Shown here: one piece after another, positions 44,299-52,301 of the stretch
Layout: the number at the start of each line of letters is the position of its first letter
How positions within the stretch are numbered: the stretch's first letter is position 1
Notes under the pieces: model-generated
What the model saw: the letters and a program-made list of their open reading frames with translations, nothing else
The model's database searches: none
Told to the model about the DNA's origin: nothing
Source: Streptomyces alanosinicus
GTDB lineage: Bacteria > Actinomycetota > Actinomycetes > Streptomycetales > Streptomycetaceae
Length of the DNA: 64,000 bases
Reading direction: 5' to 3'
Assembly: GCF_014650595.1 (NCBI RefSeq)
Contig: NZ_BMVG01000037.1
Location: 1-64,000 of the forward strand
Translations under genes and position numbers: made by a program

Positions 44299-44535
44299 GT
44301 GGCCGTGATCGGGAACGTGGCCGCGAGCCGCTACCACGAGCTGGTGGCTTCCTCGCTGTACCAGGTCGAAGTCCATTCCGCTGCCCAGTGGGCTCTTGCT
44401 CGTTTCACCATCGAGTCCCGCCCGATGAATGTGAGCGGAACGATGGCCGCGGGCACTTGGGTTCGCAGCGATAGGGCATGGCTGGAGCTGATTGAGGCCG
44501 TTGGCACCCCGCACCGGGCTCTACAGCATGCGTAG
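44299..44535 (+). CDS. Possible short ORF (78 aa), convergent with the P450 gene
   Basis: From GTG 44299 the frame reads MAVIGNVAASRYHELVASSL and continues VEVHSAAQWALARFTIES. The composition is protein-like, but there is no clear ribosome-binding site, and the end overlaps the 3' end of the convergent P450 gene by 15 bases. It may be a gene fragment. Confidence 0.25.
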   Translation: MAVIGNVAASRYHELVASSLYQVEVHSAAQWALARFTIESRPMNVSGTMAAGTWVRSDRAWLELIEAVGTPHRALQHA

Positions 44536-45876
44536 CGTCGCTTGCAGTCGCTCGGCCGGTTGGAGCAGGAGGCCCGGTCGGGGGACGGGCTCGTCGGGGT
44601 CGAGGTGGAGGTGGAAGCGCTGCGCGAGGGTCGCCAACAGCAGCGTCGCCTCGACCATGGCGAACCGGGCACCGAGGCAGGCCCGTTGTCCACCGCCGAA
44701 GGGGAACCAGGCGTGTTCGGGCACCGCCGGTTGCGCGTCCGGGTCCCACCGCTGGGGGCGGAAGGCCTCCGGGTCGGGGAACCAGCGCGGATCGCGATGG
44801 GTGGTCCACGGACTGCACCAGACCGTCGTTCCCACAGGGACGGGGGCACCTGCGAGCGTCGCGCCCTGGCGGGCTGTGGCGGGCAGGACCCAGACGGGTG
44901 GGTAGAGGCGCAGGGCCTCCTTGACCACCTGGCGGGTCCAGTCGAGCCGCTCGTAGTCGTCGAAGACGGGAGGGCGGCCGCCCAGTACCCGCGCGAGTTC
45001 CTCGGTCAGACGTCCGCGCGCCTCGGGGGAACGTGAGAGCAGGTACCAGGTCCAGGTCAGCGCGGTGGAGGTGGTTTCGTGGCCGGCGGCCCAGAACGTC
45101 ACGGCCTCGTCCCGGACTTCCTTGGGCGACAGCGGACAGCCCTGCTCGTCGCGGGCCTCGAAGAGGCGAGTGAGCAGGTCATCGCCCGGCGCGGGGCCGG
45201 TGCCGGCCAGCCGGTCGGCGATCAGCTGGTTCACCTCGGCGTCGATCGTCGCGACGGCCTTGAGCAGGCGCCGCCGGGCGGGCGTGCGGACCCATCCGGG
45301 CAGGAACTGGGAGACGCTGCGCAGCTCGGCGCCGATCTTCTGCTGAGCCATGGCCATGGCGGCTGCGAGTACCCGGCCCTGGTCCCCGAGGTCGCTGCCG
45401 AAGAGTGTGCGGAGGACGATCCGTTGGGTGAGGGCGGTCATCTCGTCCAGGACGTCGATGCGCTGGTCGTCGCGCCAGCGATCGGCGTGCGCGATGCCGC
45501 ACTCGACCATGGTGGCTGCGTACTCGCGGACCTGGCGCGGGCGGACCGCCGGCTGGACGAGCGAACGCTTGCGTTGCCAGTCGGCCCCGCGGCTGAGGAC
45601 CACGCTCTCACCGGCCACCTGCCTGAGCATCCAGCTGAGGTCGACCATCTCGAAGGTCCGCTCGACCGCGCCCAGAAACTCCGCGATGTGCTCGGGCCGG
45701 GAGATGAACAGGCTGCGGCGTGGACCGAGCGACCAGCGGGCGAAGTCGCCGTGGTCGTCCCGCAGCTGGGCTAGGAACGCCAGCGGGTCGCGGCCGAAGG
45801 CGAGGAGATGCCCGAGGAGTGGAAGTCCGGGCGGTCCGGATGCGGGGAGCACCGGTGTGGCTGCGGCAGAACCCAT
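44521..45876 (-). CDS. Cytochrome P450 (third stand-alone P450)
   Basis: A 451-aa P450 with a textbook I-helix FWAAGHETTSTALTW, K-helix EALRLYPPVW and heme loop FPFGGGQRACLGARFAMVEA (Cys about residue 396). The ATG at 45876 (MGSAAATPVLP) is chosen because GAAGGA lies 8 bases upstream; earlier in-frame starts lack this. It is more eukaryote-like in its K-helix/PERF region (FRPQRWDPDA) than the two diterpene P450s, and it is divergent from a GGPP synthase remnant. This suggests that it belonged to a second isoprenoid pathway. Confidence 0.88.
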   Translation of the reverse strand: MGSAAATPVLPASGPPGLPLLGHLLAFGRDPLAFLAQLRDDHGDFARWSLGPRRSLFISRPEHIAEFLGAVERTFEMVDLSWMLRQVAGESVVLSRGADWQRKRSLVQPAVRPRQVREYAATMVECGIAHADRWRDDQRIDVLDEMTALTQRIVLRTLFGSDLGDQGRVLAAAMAMAQQKIGAELRSVSQFLPGWVRTPARRRLLKAVATIDAEVNQLIADRLAGTGPAPGDDLLTRLFEARDEQGCPLSPKEVRDEAVTFWAAGHETTSTALTWTWYLLSRSPEARGRLTEELARVLGGRPPVFDDYERLDWTRQVVKEALRLYPPVWVLPATARQGATLAGAPVPVGTTVWCSPWTTHRDPRWFPDPEAFRPQRWDPDAQPAVPEHAWFPFGGGQRACLGARFAMVEATLLLATLAQRFHLHLDPDEPVPRPGLLLQPAERLQATLRML

Positions 45877-46087
45877 AATGGACATCCTTCGGACTGATCG
45901 GCACCAGTGCGATGGCGCGGGGACCCGGTCCTGCACCGCGCTTGCCGCTCCTGACCGTGGACGAGGTCCGTTTAAACTGCGCGACCCGCCCGGCTTGCTG
46001 ACGGTGCGTTGTCAGCCCGGCCTGCCGCTTTGAGTCCTCCTCGGACGATCGAAGGCCAGAGCCAGTCAACAGCCGCACCAGCATCCA

Positions 46088-46423
46088 TTGTCGATCATCA
46101 GCAACCGAGTCACCCGAACGGCCCAGCCCCCGCCTGCGGGTCGCCCCCTGCACATCGGCGCGGCCCTGGCCGGTGGCAGCGCCCGACTGCGTGCGGACCT
46201 GAGTGCGTACGCCCTGCCCGTGGGGGAGGCTTTCCAGCTGCGGGATGACCTGCTGGGGACGTACGGCGACCCGGAGATCACCGGCAAGCCCGCTCTGGAC
46301 GACATCCGGCAGGGCAAACACACCGCACTGTTGGCACTGGCATGGCGGCACGCCACCCCCGCCCAGCGGCACCAGCTGACCGCCCTCATCAGCGACTGGG
46401 ACATGCGCGAGGAAGGCGCCTAA
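46088..46423 (+). pseudogene. Geranylgeranyl diphosphate synthase remnant, 5' piece
   Basis: The frame reads RPLHIGAALAGGSARLRADL and contains the second aspartate-rich motif as FQLRDDLLGTYGDPEITGK followed by DDIRQGKHTALLALAW, diagnostic of trans-polyprenyl synthases. The first DDxxD half is missing upstream, where sequence before about 46130 is not homologous. At 46423 an IS5-type element begins; the natural continuation lies beyond it at 47293. Confidence 0.75.
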
Positions 46424-47292
46424 AGCGCGTTGCAGAAGGCCGTGGTCAGGGCATTTCCCTTGTATGCGTGGGGTGTTGAGGGCTGAGCCGTTGTGGGTGG
46501 AGACGTTCACGGGGCTGCGGATGGCGCAGTTCGAGCGGTTGCTGAAGGTGGTGCGGGAGCGGGGTGGCGATGGGCCGCGGATCGGGCGGCCGTGGTGTCT
46601 GCCGCTTGCCGATCGGGTGCTGATGGTGGCGGTCTACTACCGGACCAACCTGACCATGCGGCAGCTCGCGCCACTGTTCGGGGTCTCGCCGGCCACCGTG
46701 TGCAGGGTCATCCAGCGTCTGCGGCCGCTCCTCGCACTCGGGCCGGTCTCCCGCCCCGTCGATGCTGCGGACCGGCTGTGGATCGTGGACGGCACGCTGG
46801 TCCCGGTCCGTGACCGTACGGTCGGCGCCTCGAGCCGCAACTACCGGTTCTCGGCAAACGTGCAGGTCATCATCGACGCCGACACGCGCCTGGTCGTGGC
46901 CACCGCCCGTCCGGCCCCGGGCAACAAGGCCGACGCCCATGTCTGGCGCAACTCCGGCCTGCCGGAGCAGTGCCAGGGGGTCACGGTGCTCGGCGACGGC
47001 GCCTACATCAACACCGGCCTGGTCGTCCCGCACCGCAAACGACCCGGCCGGGCGCTGCTGGCCGGCGAGGAAGCCGACAACAAGGAGCATCGCCGGGTCC
47101 GTGCACGGGTCGAGCATGCCTTCGCCCGCATGAAGCACTACAAGATCCTCCGCGACTGTCGACAGCACGGAGAAGGCCTCCATCACGCCGTGCAAGCAGT
47201 CGCGCACATGCACAACCTCGCCCTGGCTACGTGATCAGCACAGCCGTAAGCGGGCCCTGACCTGCAAAATCACGGCCTTCTGCAACGCGCTT
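46423..47292 (+). mobile_element. 870-bp IS5-family element inserted in the GGPP synthase remnant
   Basis: Perfect 22-bp inverted ends (AAGCGCGTTGCAGAAGGCCG at 46423 and its inverse ending at 47292) are flanked on both sides by TA (46421-46422 and 47293-47294), a plausible 2-bp target duplication. One intact transposase gene fills the element. Everything needed for transposition looks intact, so this may be a recent and active copy. Confidence 0.88.
46464..47234 (+). CDS. IS5-family transposase (DDE_Tnp_4 type)
   Basis: A 256-aa DDE transposase. An N-terminal HTH part (LTMRQLAPLFGVSPATVCRV) is followed by the catalytic domain with Asp in DRLWIVDGTLVPV, Asp in GVTVLGDGAYINTGLV, and the Glu region EHRRVRARVEHAFARMKHYK. 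Full length and unbroken, framed by perfect inverted repeats. Confidence 0.88.
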   Translation: MRGVLRAEPLWVETFTGLRMAQFERLLKVVRERGGDGPRIGRPWCLPLADRVLMVAVYYRTNLTMRQLAPLFGVSPATVCRVIQRLRPLLALGPVSRPVDAADRLWIVDGTLVPVRDRTVGASSRNYRFSANVQVIIDADTRLVVATARPAPGNKADAHVWRNSGLPEQCQGVTVLGDGAYINTGLVVPHRKRPGRALLAGEEADNKEHRRVRARVEHAFARMKHYKILRDCRQHGEGLHHAVQAVAHMHNLALAT

Positions 47293-47376
47293 TAGATCGT
47301 CCGCGGCATTCTGACCGCCACGAGTGCCCGCGACACGGTCGAGCGCATGATCACCGAGCGCCGCACACAGGCCAGG
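47293..47376 (+). pseudogene. Geranylgeranyl diphosphate synthase remnant, 3' piece
   Basis: After the IS the frame resumes as IVRGILTATSARDTVERMIT followed by ERRTQARG, the typical C-terminal helix of bacterial GGPP synthases. If one TA is removed with the IS, the join reads GCC TAG ATC, so a stop codon would have separated the two halves even before insertion, or the target was altered. Truncated before a natural end. Confidence 0.6.
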
Positions 47377-47406
47377 GGCGACCGTGGCGTGGCGGCTCGG
47401 GCCGGT

Positions 47407-48189
47407 CTACTGGGATTCGGCCCAGGACTTGACCTGGGCGACGTCCGTGAACACGGAGGGCGAGCCAGGTTCGCCGCAGCCGCGGCTCCAGGAGGCGATC
47501 CCGACGACCATTCCGTCGGCCGTCAGGGGATCGCCGGAGTCGAGCGTGCAGATGCCGGAACCGCCGTCGTCGCTTCCCGCGCACAGCATGCCGGAGCCCA
47601 GGACCGGGTCCGGGCTGGTGGGGGCCGTCTGCGGCCCGGGGTAGGCGGCCTGGCACGCGGCGAAGGTGCGGATGGGCAGTTGCGTCTCCTGAAGGGCGTT
47701 GGGGAGGGATGGATCATCTGCCTGGGTCCTGCCCCAGCCGGTGACCGTGGCGAGCGTATCCGGGGCGGGGGCACTGCTTGCGAGCTTGGCGAAGCGGACG
47801 GTGCCTGTCTCCGAAGCCGAGCCCGACAGCTGGAGAATTCCGACGTCGTTGGCGAAGGTGTTCGCGTTCCAGCCGGGATGGACGACGACCTTGCTGACTC
47901 CACTGCTGTGGGGCAGCTTGCCTTTCTCCAGGCCGCCCCACCGGACCTCAATCTTGCTGGCGGTCGCGCCGGCGATGCAGTGGGCACTGGTGACCACCCT
48001 CTTCGCACCGATGAGGAAGCCGCCACAGGCGTGGGACTTGCCAACCCAGCCCTCCATAAGAACGGAGACCTGGTAGGGCGCGGTGTCGGTGGCGGCGGGG
48101 GATCCGCCGACGATCGCGGCAGCGGGCACCGTAGTGGCGAACGCCAGTCCAAACGCGATCCCGGCGGATACGACAACCTTGCGGAGCAT
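47407..48189 (-). CDS. Secreted trypsin-like serine protease (S1A) with altered active-site motif
   Basis: A 260-aa precursor. The signal peptide (MLRKVVVSAGIAFGLAFATT) ends directly before the mature start IVGG (residues 26-29), with no visible propeptide. The triad is present: His70 in TSAHC, Asp115 in ANDVGIL, Ser218 in CTLDSGDPL. The usual GDSGGP is changed to LDSGDP: the oxyanion glycine is Leu and the following Gly is Asp. The residue equivalent to 189 is Gly, unlike trypsin. Activity may therefore be weak or unusual. The ATG at 48189 has AGGAGG upstream. Confidence 0.85.
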   Translation of the reverse strand: MLRKVVVSAGIAFGLAFATTVPAAAIVGGSPAATDTAPYQVSVLMEGWVGKSHACGGFLIGAKRVVTSAHCIAGATASKIEVRWGGLEKGKLPHSSGVSKVVVHPGWNANTFANDVGILQLSGSASETGTVRFAKLASSAPAPDTLATVTGWGRTQADDPSLPNALQETQLPIRTFAACQAAYPGPQTAPTSPDPVLGSGMLCAGSDDGGSGICTLDSGDPLTADGMVVGIASWSRGCGEPGSPSVFTDVAQVKSWAESQ

Positions 48190-48929
48190 GCGGCCTCCTG
48201 GGGTGAAAGAGCGGCGTAACGGCTGATGCGGCCCGGAGGCGGCAGTGCCATTACTCCGGGTGACTTGCTGGTCCAAGTCACGAACACCATGGTCATGTCG
48301 GCCGGAGCCCCGGGTCCCCGGCTCGTGGCGGATTCACTCGAAGTGTCCAGCCGACGCCCCGCCGATTGCCATTAATTCCACGATCCACGCCACACGTATG
48401 CAAGATCCATGTGATCTGTGCAGATACAGACGCAAGGAGCGGCTGACCTATGGAAGGCCAGCCGCTACAGGACACACCCGCCCTGCGCAACCTCCGATGC
48501 AAGGTAGAGCTGCAAAGTGCAAGGTTCAGCGGCACAGGACAGATGTCGTCGGGGCTGACAGCTGTCAGCCCCGACGACATCACGTCCGGAAGGTCATTAA
48601 CGGCACCCCATAGGCTGCGAACTCCTCAGCCTGGGGAACTCGTGTGCCGCGGTCCATAATCGACCGGAGTGGCCTTCGTGTTCCCTCACCAACCACTGCG
48701 AGATCCTGCGAACCCGTCGGCTTCACGGCCGTACTGGGTGGACCGGCGAGGGTCACCCCGTCATGGAGCCCGGCCCCCAAAGCCCTACGTCAGAGGGGCC
48801 GGCGGGCCGAACAGGATCGGTATGACTGTTTCCCTCTTGGGGGTGACCGCGGCGCCCATTCCTCCGATGTGAGTTCTGCGCCCGTTAGAAATGATCCGTC
48901 CTGCTGATCAACAGATGGGCTGATCCAAG
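48190..48929. other. 740-bp non-coding region containing a long palindrome
   Basis: No convincing gene. It separates the divergent protease and ADP-ribosyltransferase genes, so promoters for both are expected. The notable feature is the 40-bp perfect palindrome at 48542-48581. Confidence 0.45.
48542..48581. repeat. 40-bp perfect palindrome with no loop
   Basis: Each 20-base arm (GATGTCGTCGGGGCTGACAG) is followed at once by its exact reverse complement. It could be a bidirectional terminator, a cruciform, or a binding site. It lies alone between divergent genes, about 350 bp from each. Confidence 0.9.
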
Positions 48930-49613
48930 ATGTTGAAGACCGCTCTGCGTGTCCTCGCCGCGACATCCCTGGCCACCGCCTCGCTGACTGTCGCCGCTCC
49001 CGCCGACGCGACCGTCCACCGCTCCACGACGGCGCGGGCGCAAGCCCCTGACACCGGACCCTGTGGGCCGGTCGGCCTGTTCCACCCGTCGGACTGGTGG
49101 CGCACCACCACGTCCCCGTCCATCGCCCCGGCCGTCCGGCATGCCGCGGCGGACGAGAACTGGCAGTGGCGCGACGACACCAATACCCTCTGGCGGGGCG
49201 ACACGCGGGACAATGTGCAGAAGCTCTTCGGTGAAGGCTTCACCCCGCGAGGCGAGACGGTCACCCCGCTCGCCGAGTACATCGTCAAGGGCGGCGGCCA
49301 GAACACCGCGCATGTCAGTACGAGTTGCGAGAAGTGGGTGGCGCAGAAGTCCGCCACATACGGTGCGGCGAAGACAGGGTGGGTCTACGAGATCGAGGCT
49401 CCGGGCGGCATCGACGTGAACGCCACCGCCCACCTCAACGGGTATCAGTCCCCGTACCTGTGGAACAAGGAGATCGACTTCCCCGGCGGGATCAAGGGGA
49501 GTTACATCAAGGAAGCCTGCAAGTACCGCCTCCTGAAGACCGATCCGGACACCAAGGTCAACACGTACGAGAACCTCGGCTGCCGGACCAACGACCACTT
49601 CGAGCCCGCCTAG
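48930..49613 (+). CDS. Secreted pierisin/scabin-like ADP-ribosyltransferase
   Basis: A 227-aa precursor with a signal peptide (MLKTALRVLAATSLATASLT, cleavage near APADA). The mature part shows the R-S-E plan of mono-ADP-ribosyltransferases: LWRGDTRDN with Arg89, a STS motif at 130-132 (HVSTSCEKW), and a catalytic-Glu region LWNKEIDFPGGIKGSYI with Glu181. The FPGG-x-x-x-x-YI stretch matches pierisin and Streptomyces scabin, which modify guanine in DNA. The usual Gln two residues before the Glu is Asn179 here, which could change the target. Cargo of the element; no immunity gene is obvious, as expected for a protein exported before folding. Confidence 0.75.
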   Translation: MLKTALRVLAATSLATASLTVAAPADATVHRSTTARAQAPDTGPCGPVGLFHPSDWWRTTTSPSIAPAVRHAAADENWQWRDDTNTLWRGDTRDNVQKLFGEGFTPRGETVTPLAEYIVKGGGQNTAHVSTSCEKWVAQKSATYGAAKTGWVYEIEAPGGIDVNATAHLNGYQSPYLWNKEIDFPGGIKGSYIKEACKYRLLKTDPDTKVNTYENLGCRTNDHFEPA

Positions 49614-49729
49614 GCCTGCTGCCGCACGCTGAGGACGGGGAGGGTGCATCGGGTAACCACCCGAAGGAGCTCCTGAATACCCCGGCCGGGTGGCGGGCGA
49701 CACCGCCGCCACCCCGCCACCCTCAGGAA

Positions 49730-49880
49730 TTACGCTTCCGCCTTACGGGCCAGAAGGCAGGCGTGGCCTCTCTTCACCCGGCCGTCCGGCTCCTGCTCCA
49801 CGCGCGCGGCGACGACGAAACCGGCCCCACCCAGCAGCTCGGCCGTGCGGTCGAGCGTCCGATCCTCAGAGTCCGGGCCG
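49730..49880 (-). pseudogene. C-terminal scrap of a methyltransferase
   Basis: The minus strand reads TLDRTAELLGGAGFVVAARV then EPDGRVKRGHACLLARKAEA, a typical C-terminus of actinobacterial SAM methyltransferases (…LL.DAGF.V.AR…ACLLARK). Nothing of the core domain remains upstream. Confidence 0.4.
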
Positions 49881-49937
49881 CCCCGCCGAGTGCTTCCGGC
49901 ACCCTGTCTCGCATCGCCCCAGGCTACGACTGCCCGG

Positions 49938-50225
49938 TCAGCCGATGATCGCCGACTTCGCCACGTAAGTGCCCGACTCGCCGGGAGCGAGAACGCCGGA
50001 CGAATCACCCTGGCAATCCGCGGTCTCGTACAGGGTGATGGCATTGCCGGTGTTGTTCTCGAAGGAATGCGTATCGTCGGCGCCGAAGAAGACGCAGCCA
50101 GCCAGATCGTGATACGGCGTACCATCGACAATCAGATCACCGTCGGCGGCGTCGGCGACTGGCGCGGCAACGAACAACATCACCGCGGCGAGAACCCCGG
50201 ACACTGCAACAACGCTGCGCCGCAT
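49938..50225 (-). CDS. Small secreted protein (95 aa)
   Basis: The ATG at 50225 has AAGGAGG seven bases upstream. A signal peptide (RRSVVAVSGVLAAVMLFVAA, cleavage near ADAA) precedes a mature domain of about 70 residues with two Cys (LAGCVFFGADDTHSFENNTG; YETADCQGDSSGV) that could form a disulfide. The mature part looks like a small beta-sandwich, possibly of the type found in extracellular inhibitors. No family assigned. Confidence 0.65.
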   Translation of the reverse strand: MRRSVVAVSGVLAAVMLFVAAPVADAADGDLIVDGTPYHDLAGCVFFGADDTHSFENNTGNAITLYETADCQGDSSGVLAPGESGTYVAKSAIIG

Positions 50226-50456
50226 GTCATGCCTCCTTGCTGGACCGGAAACCCGGCACGCATCCCCATACCGAGTGGGCACGTCAGCGTACAAGCATGC
50301 CCTTATGCTCAGGAATCGCTCCAATGAGTGAAATTGACGTTAAGGGACGCATGCGGCTCCAGCCCATCGTCCAGGTCTGCCCCAGGCTCGACGACCAGCC
50401 AGCACCCCGCACACACGACAGAACCGGCCAACCTTCGCGGTCAACGCACTGGCAAA

Positions 50457-50475
50457 GCCGGGCGTCAGGCCCGGC
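50457..50475 (-). terminator. Hairpin downstream of the MpaB-type gene
   Basis: GCCGGGC-GTCAG-GCCCGGC forms a perfect 7-bp stem with a 5-base loop, about 190 bases past the minus-strand MpaB-type stop and before the next minus-strand gene. Distance makes the assignment tentative. Confidence 0.35.
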
Positions 50476-50662
50476 CTTGTTAGCCGCGCGGCCCGGGACC
50501 CGCCACGGCGGACAGTTCCCGGGCCCGGCCATGCGGGGGTGGCGAGGGGATGGTTCGTCGCTGTCTGCCGGGGTCCGAGCCCGCCTCTTAACCCGGTCTA
50601 CACCCGCACCTGGATCAAGACACCCGGGCTTGTGCGGCTTCGGGGCCCGGCATCGCGGGGTG

Positions 50663-51832
50663 TCAGGTGCTGGCTGCCGGGAGCAGGCTGGTGTTCATGG
50701 GCAGGTCGACGTCGCCGTGTTCGCGTTCCAGCCAGCGTTGGACGAGGCTGAACAGGACGTCGTTGAACTCGCCCCGGGGCAGGCCGGAGGCTCCGACGGT
50801 GTTGATGGTGGTGAAGGCTGCCGGGACCGCGACTTTGACGGAGGCGTCCAGGAGAGGGTCACGGGCCAGGTGGATGTGGTCGGCTTCCTCGTCGCCGATG
50901 ATGTAGCGGACGAAAGCGTTGACAAAGGGCCGGACCACCGGCGATGCCGGTCCGGATACGATTTTGGTCATGGCGTCGATGGCCTGTTGGGCTTGAGCGT
51001 TGGCTTTGGCGGAGTCCTGGCTCAGTTGCTGCTTGAGGACCGCGGCGATGTGGAGGGAGTCCGCGACGGTGGTCGGCAGAATGTCGAGCGGCATGCCCAG
51101 CATCGCTCCGTACACGCGCCACAGATGCAGGTGGTCAGCCTGTTCCTGGGGCGTCATCGCGGTCCCGAATTTGGGCAGTGTGTCGTAGGCGGCGTTGGTG
51201 AACATCGTCCAGTTCTGCAGGAACGTGATCTGGTTGATCGGCGTCCCCCACTGGGCCTGGTCCCAGCCGTCGGCCAGGAGCAGGTGCCGAACCGCCGAGT
51301 GCATCATCCGGGTCTTGAGGAGGTCGACGAGCAGGTTGCCCGAGGGCCCGAACGGGTCGGCTTGGTAGAAGCCGACCAGGAGCTGTGCTGCTTTGCCGGC
51401 GAACAGTTCGGGGTCGTTCATATCGACGGCGCGGTCGATGGCGCTCATCTCCATCGGCATACGGACCCGGCCGATGGTGGTGTGCAGAGCGGCGGTGATG
51501 CCTTCCTCGATGGCGTGTTGCTGCTCGAACCGCTGGCCGCGGCTGATAGCGGCCTGGTCTGCCCAGGCCGGCACCGCCAGACCCGCGGTCAGGAAGGTGA
51601 CGACCTTGTCCGGCAGGCCGTCGGGCAGAGGCTGCCCGTTGGTCTTCCAGTCGTGCAGGAGCGCGTTGACATGTTCCACCTGCCCGTGTGCGAACAGGTC
51701 GTCGACCACCGCGTCAGAGTCCGGGTCGCCGACGTTCTTGAGCCTGTCCAGCAGAGCCAGATCGGCCGGGGTCGGAACCACCGGACCGCCCTCCGCCGAT
51801 GCCATTACTTTGGGGAGTCGAGGAGTCACCAT
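50663..51832 (-). CDS. MpaB/DUF2236 family oxygenase (latex-clearing-protein-like)
   Basis: A 389-aa all-helical protein. LLKTRMMHSAVRHLLLADGW and HLWRVYGAMLGMPLDILPTT match the conserved His-containing helices of the DUF2236 family, which includes the heme rubber oxygenase Lcp and the fungal oxygenase MpaB. Those enzymes cleave C=C bonds in isoprenoids or polyisoprenoids. No signal peptide is seen, so it probably acts inside the cell. In an element carrying terpene genes, a prenyl-chain substrate is an attractive guess. Its ATG overlaps the end of a 73-codon frame. Confidence 0.75.
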   Translation of the reverse strand: MVTPRLPKVMASAEGGPVVPTPADLALLDRLKNVGDPDSDAVVDDLFAHGQVEHVNALLHDWKTNGQPLPDGLPDKVVTFLTAGLAVPAWADQAAISRGQRFEQQHAIEEGITAALHTTIGRVRMPMEMSAIDRAVDMNDPELFAGKAAQLLVGFYQADPFGPSGNLLVDLLKTRMMHSAVRHLLLADGWDQAQWGTPINQITFLQNWTMFTNAAYDTLPKFGTAMTPQEQADHLHLWRVYGAMLGMPLDILPTTVADSLHIAAVLKQQLSQDSAKANAQAQQAIDAMTKIVSGPASPVVRPFVNAFVRYIIGDEEADHIHLARDPLLDASVKVAVPAAFTTINTVGASGLPRGEFNDVLFSLVQRWLEREHGDVDLPMNTSLLPAAST

Positions 51833-52047
51833 GAGTAGTGAATGGTCCCTTCTGAATAGGCCGGCGGCCTGCCCGGCAGGGGCGGCCTCGCACAGATCCC
51901 GGCGACGTTGTCTGACGGTTGGACGATGTCGTCGGCAGCCTCAGCCGTGGTCAGAAGCCGGTTGTGCTCGCCGTGCGGCGGCACCCCGACGGCCGGCCCG
52001 TATATCGGCGGCTCGATCGACTGGTCGGTGGTCACGTTGGGGCTCAC
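51826..52047 (-). CDS. Small 73-aa protein overlapping the MpaB-type gene
   Basis: A GTG-initiated frame reading MSPNVTTDQSIEPPIYGPAV, then GVPPHGEHNRLLTTAEAADD, and ending GRPPAYSEGTIHYSW. Its TGA lies inside the first codons of the downstream oxygenase gene, so the two are translationally coupled. Proline-rich, hydrophilic, unknown family. It may be a leader, a small partner, or a peptide substrate of the oxygenase; nothing distinguishes these. Confidence 0.4.
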   Translation of the reverse strand: MSPNVTTDQSIEPPIYGPAVGVPPHGEHNRLLTTAEAADDIVQPSDNVAGICARPPLPGRPPAYSEGTIHYSW

Positions 52048-52301
52048 TCGATCGCCTGGAGACTTCGACGTTCCGTCGAGATTTCCTGGCGCATGGTCGT
52101 TCTCAGTGAGCCGAGGCGTCGATGACGTTGCGCTGCACCGGCACCATCGACCAGCCTGGCCTCATCGAGCACAGCCTGCGTATTGCGGGGCTGGCACGGA
52201 GGCCAGGGGTCGAGTGGGAGTGGGGCGCTTCTCGCGCTGGGGATGAGGGTCGGGCTGCTGCCGGGGTGGTCAGCAGGCGGTCATTGCACGCAGGAGGGGC
52301 A
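52048..52301. other. Short intergenic stretch
   Basis: No gene supported. It separates the 3' end of the glycine-rich protein gene from the start of the MpaB unit, both on the minus strand. Confidence 0.35.
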
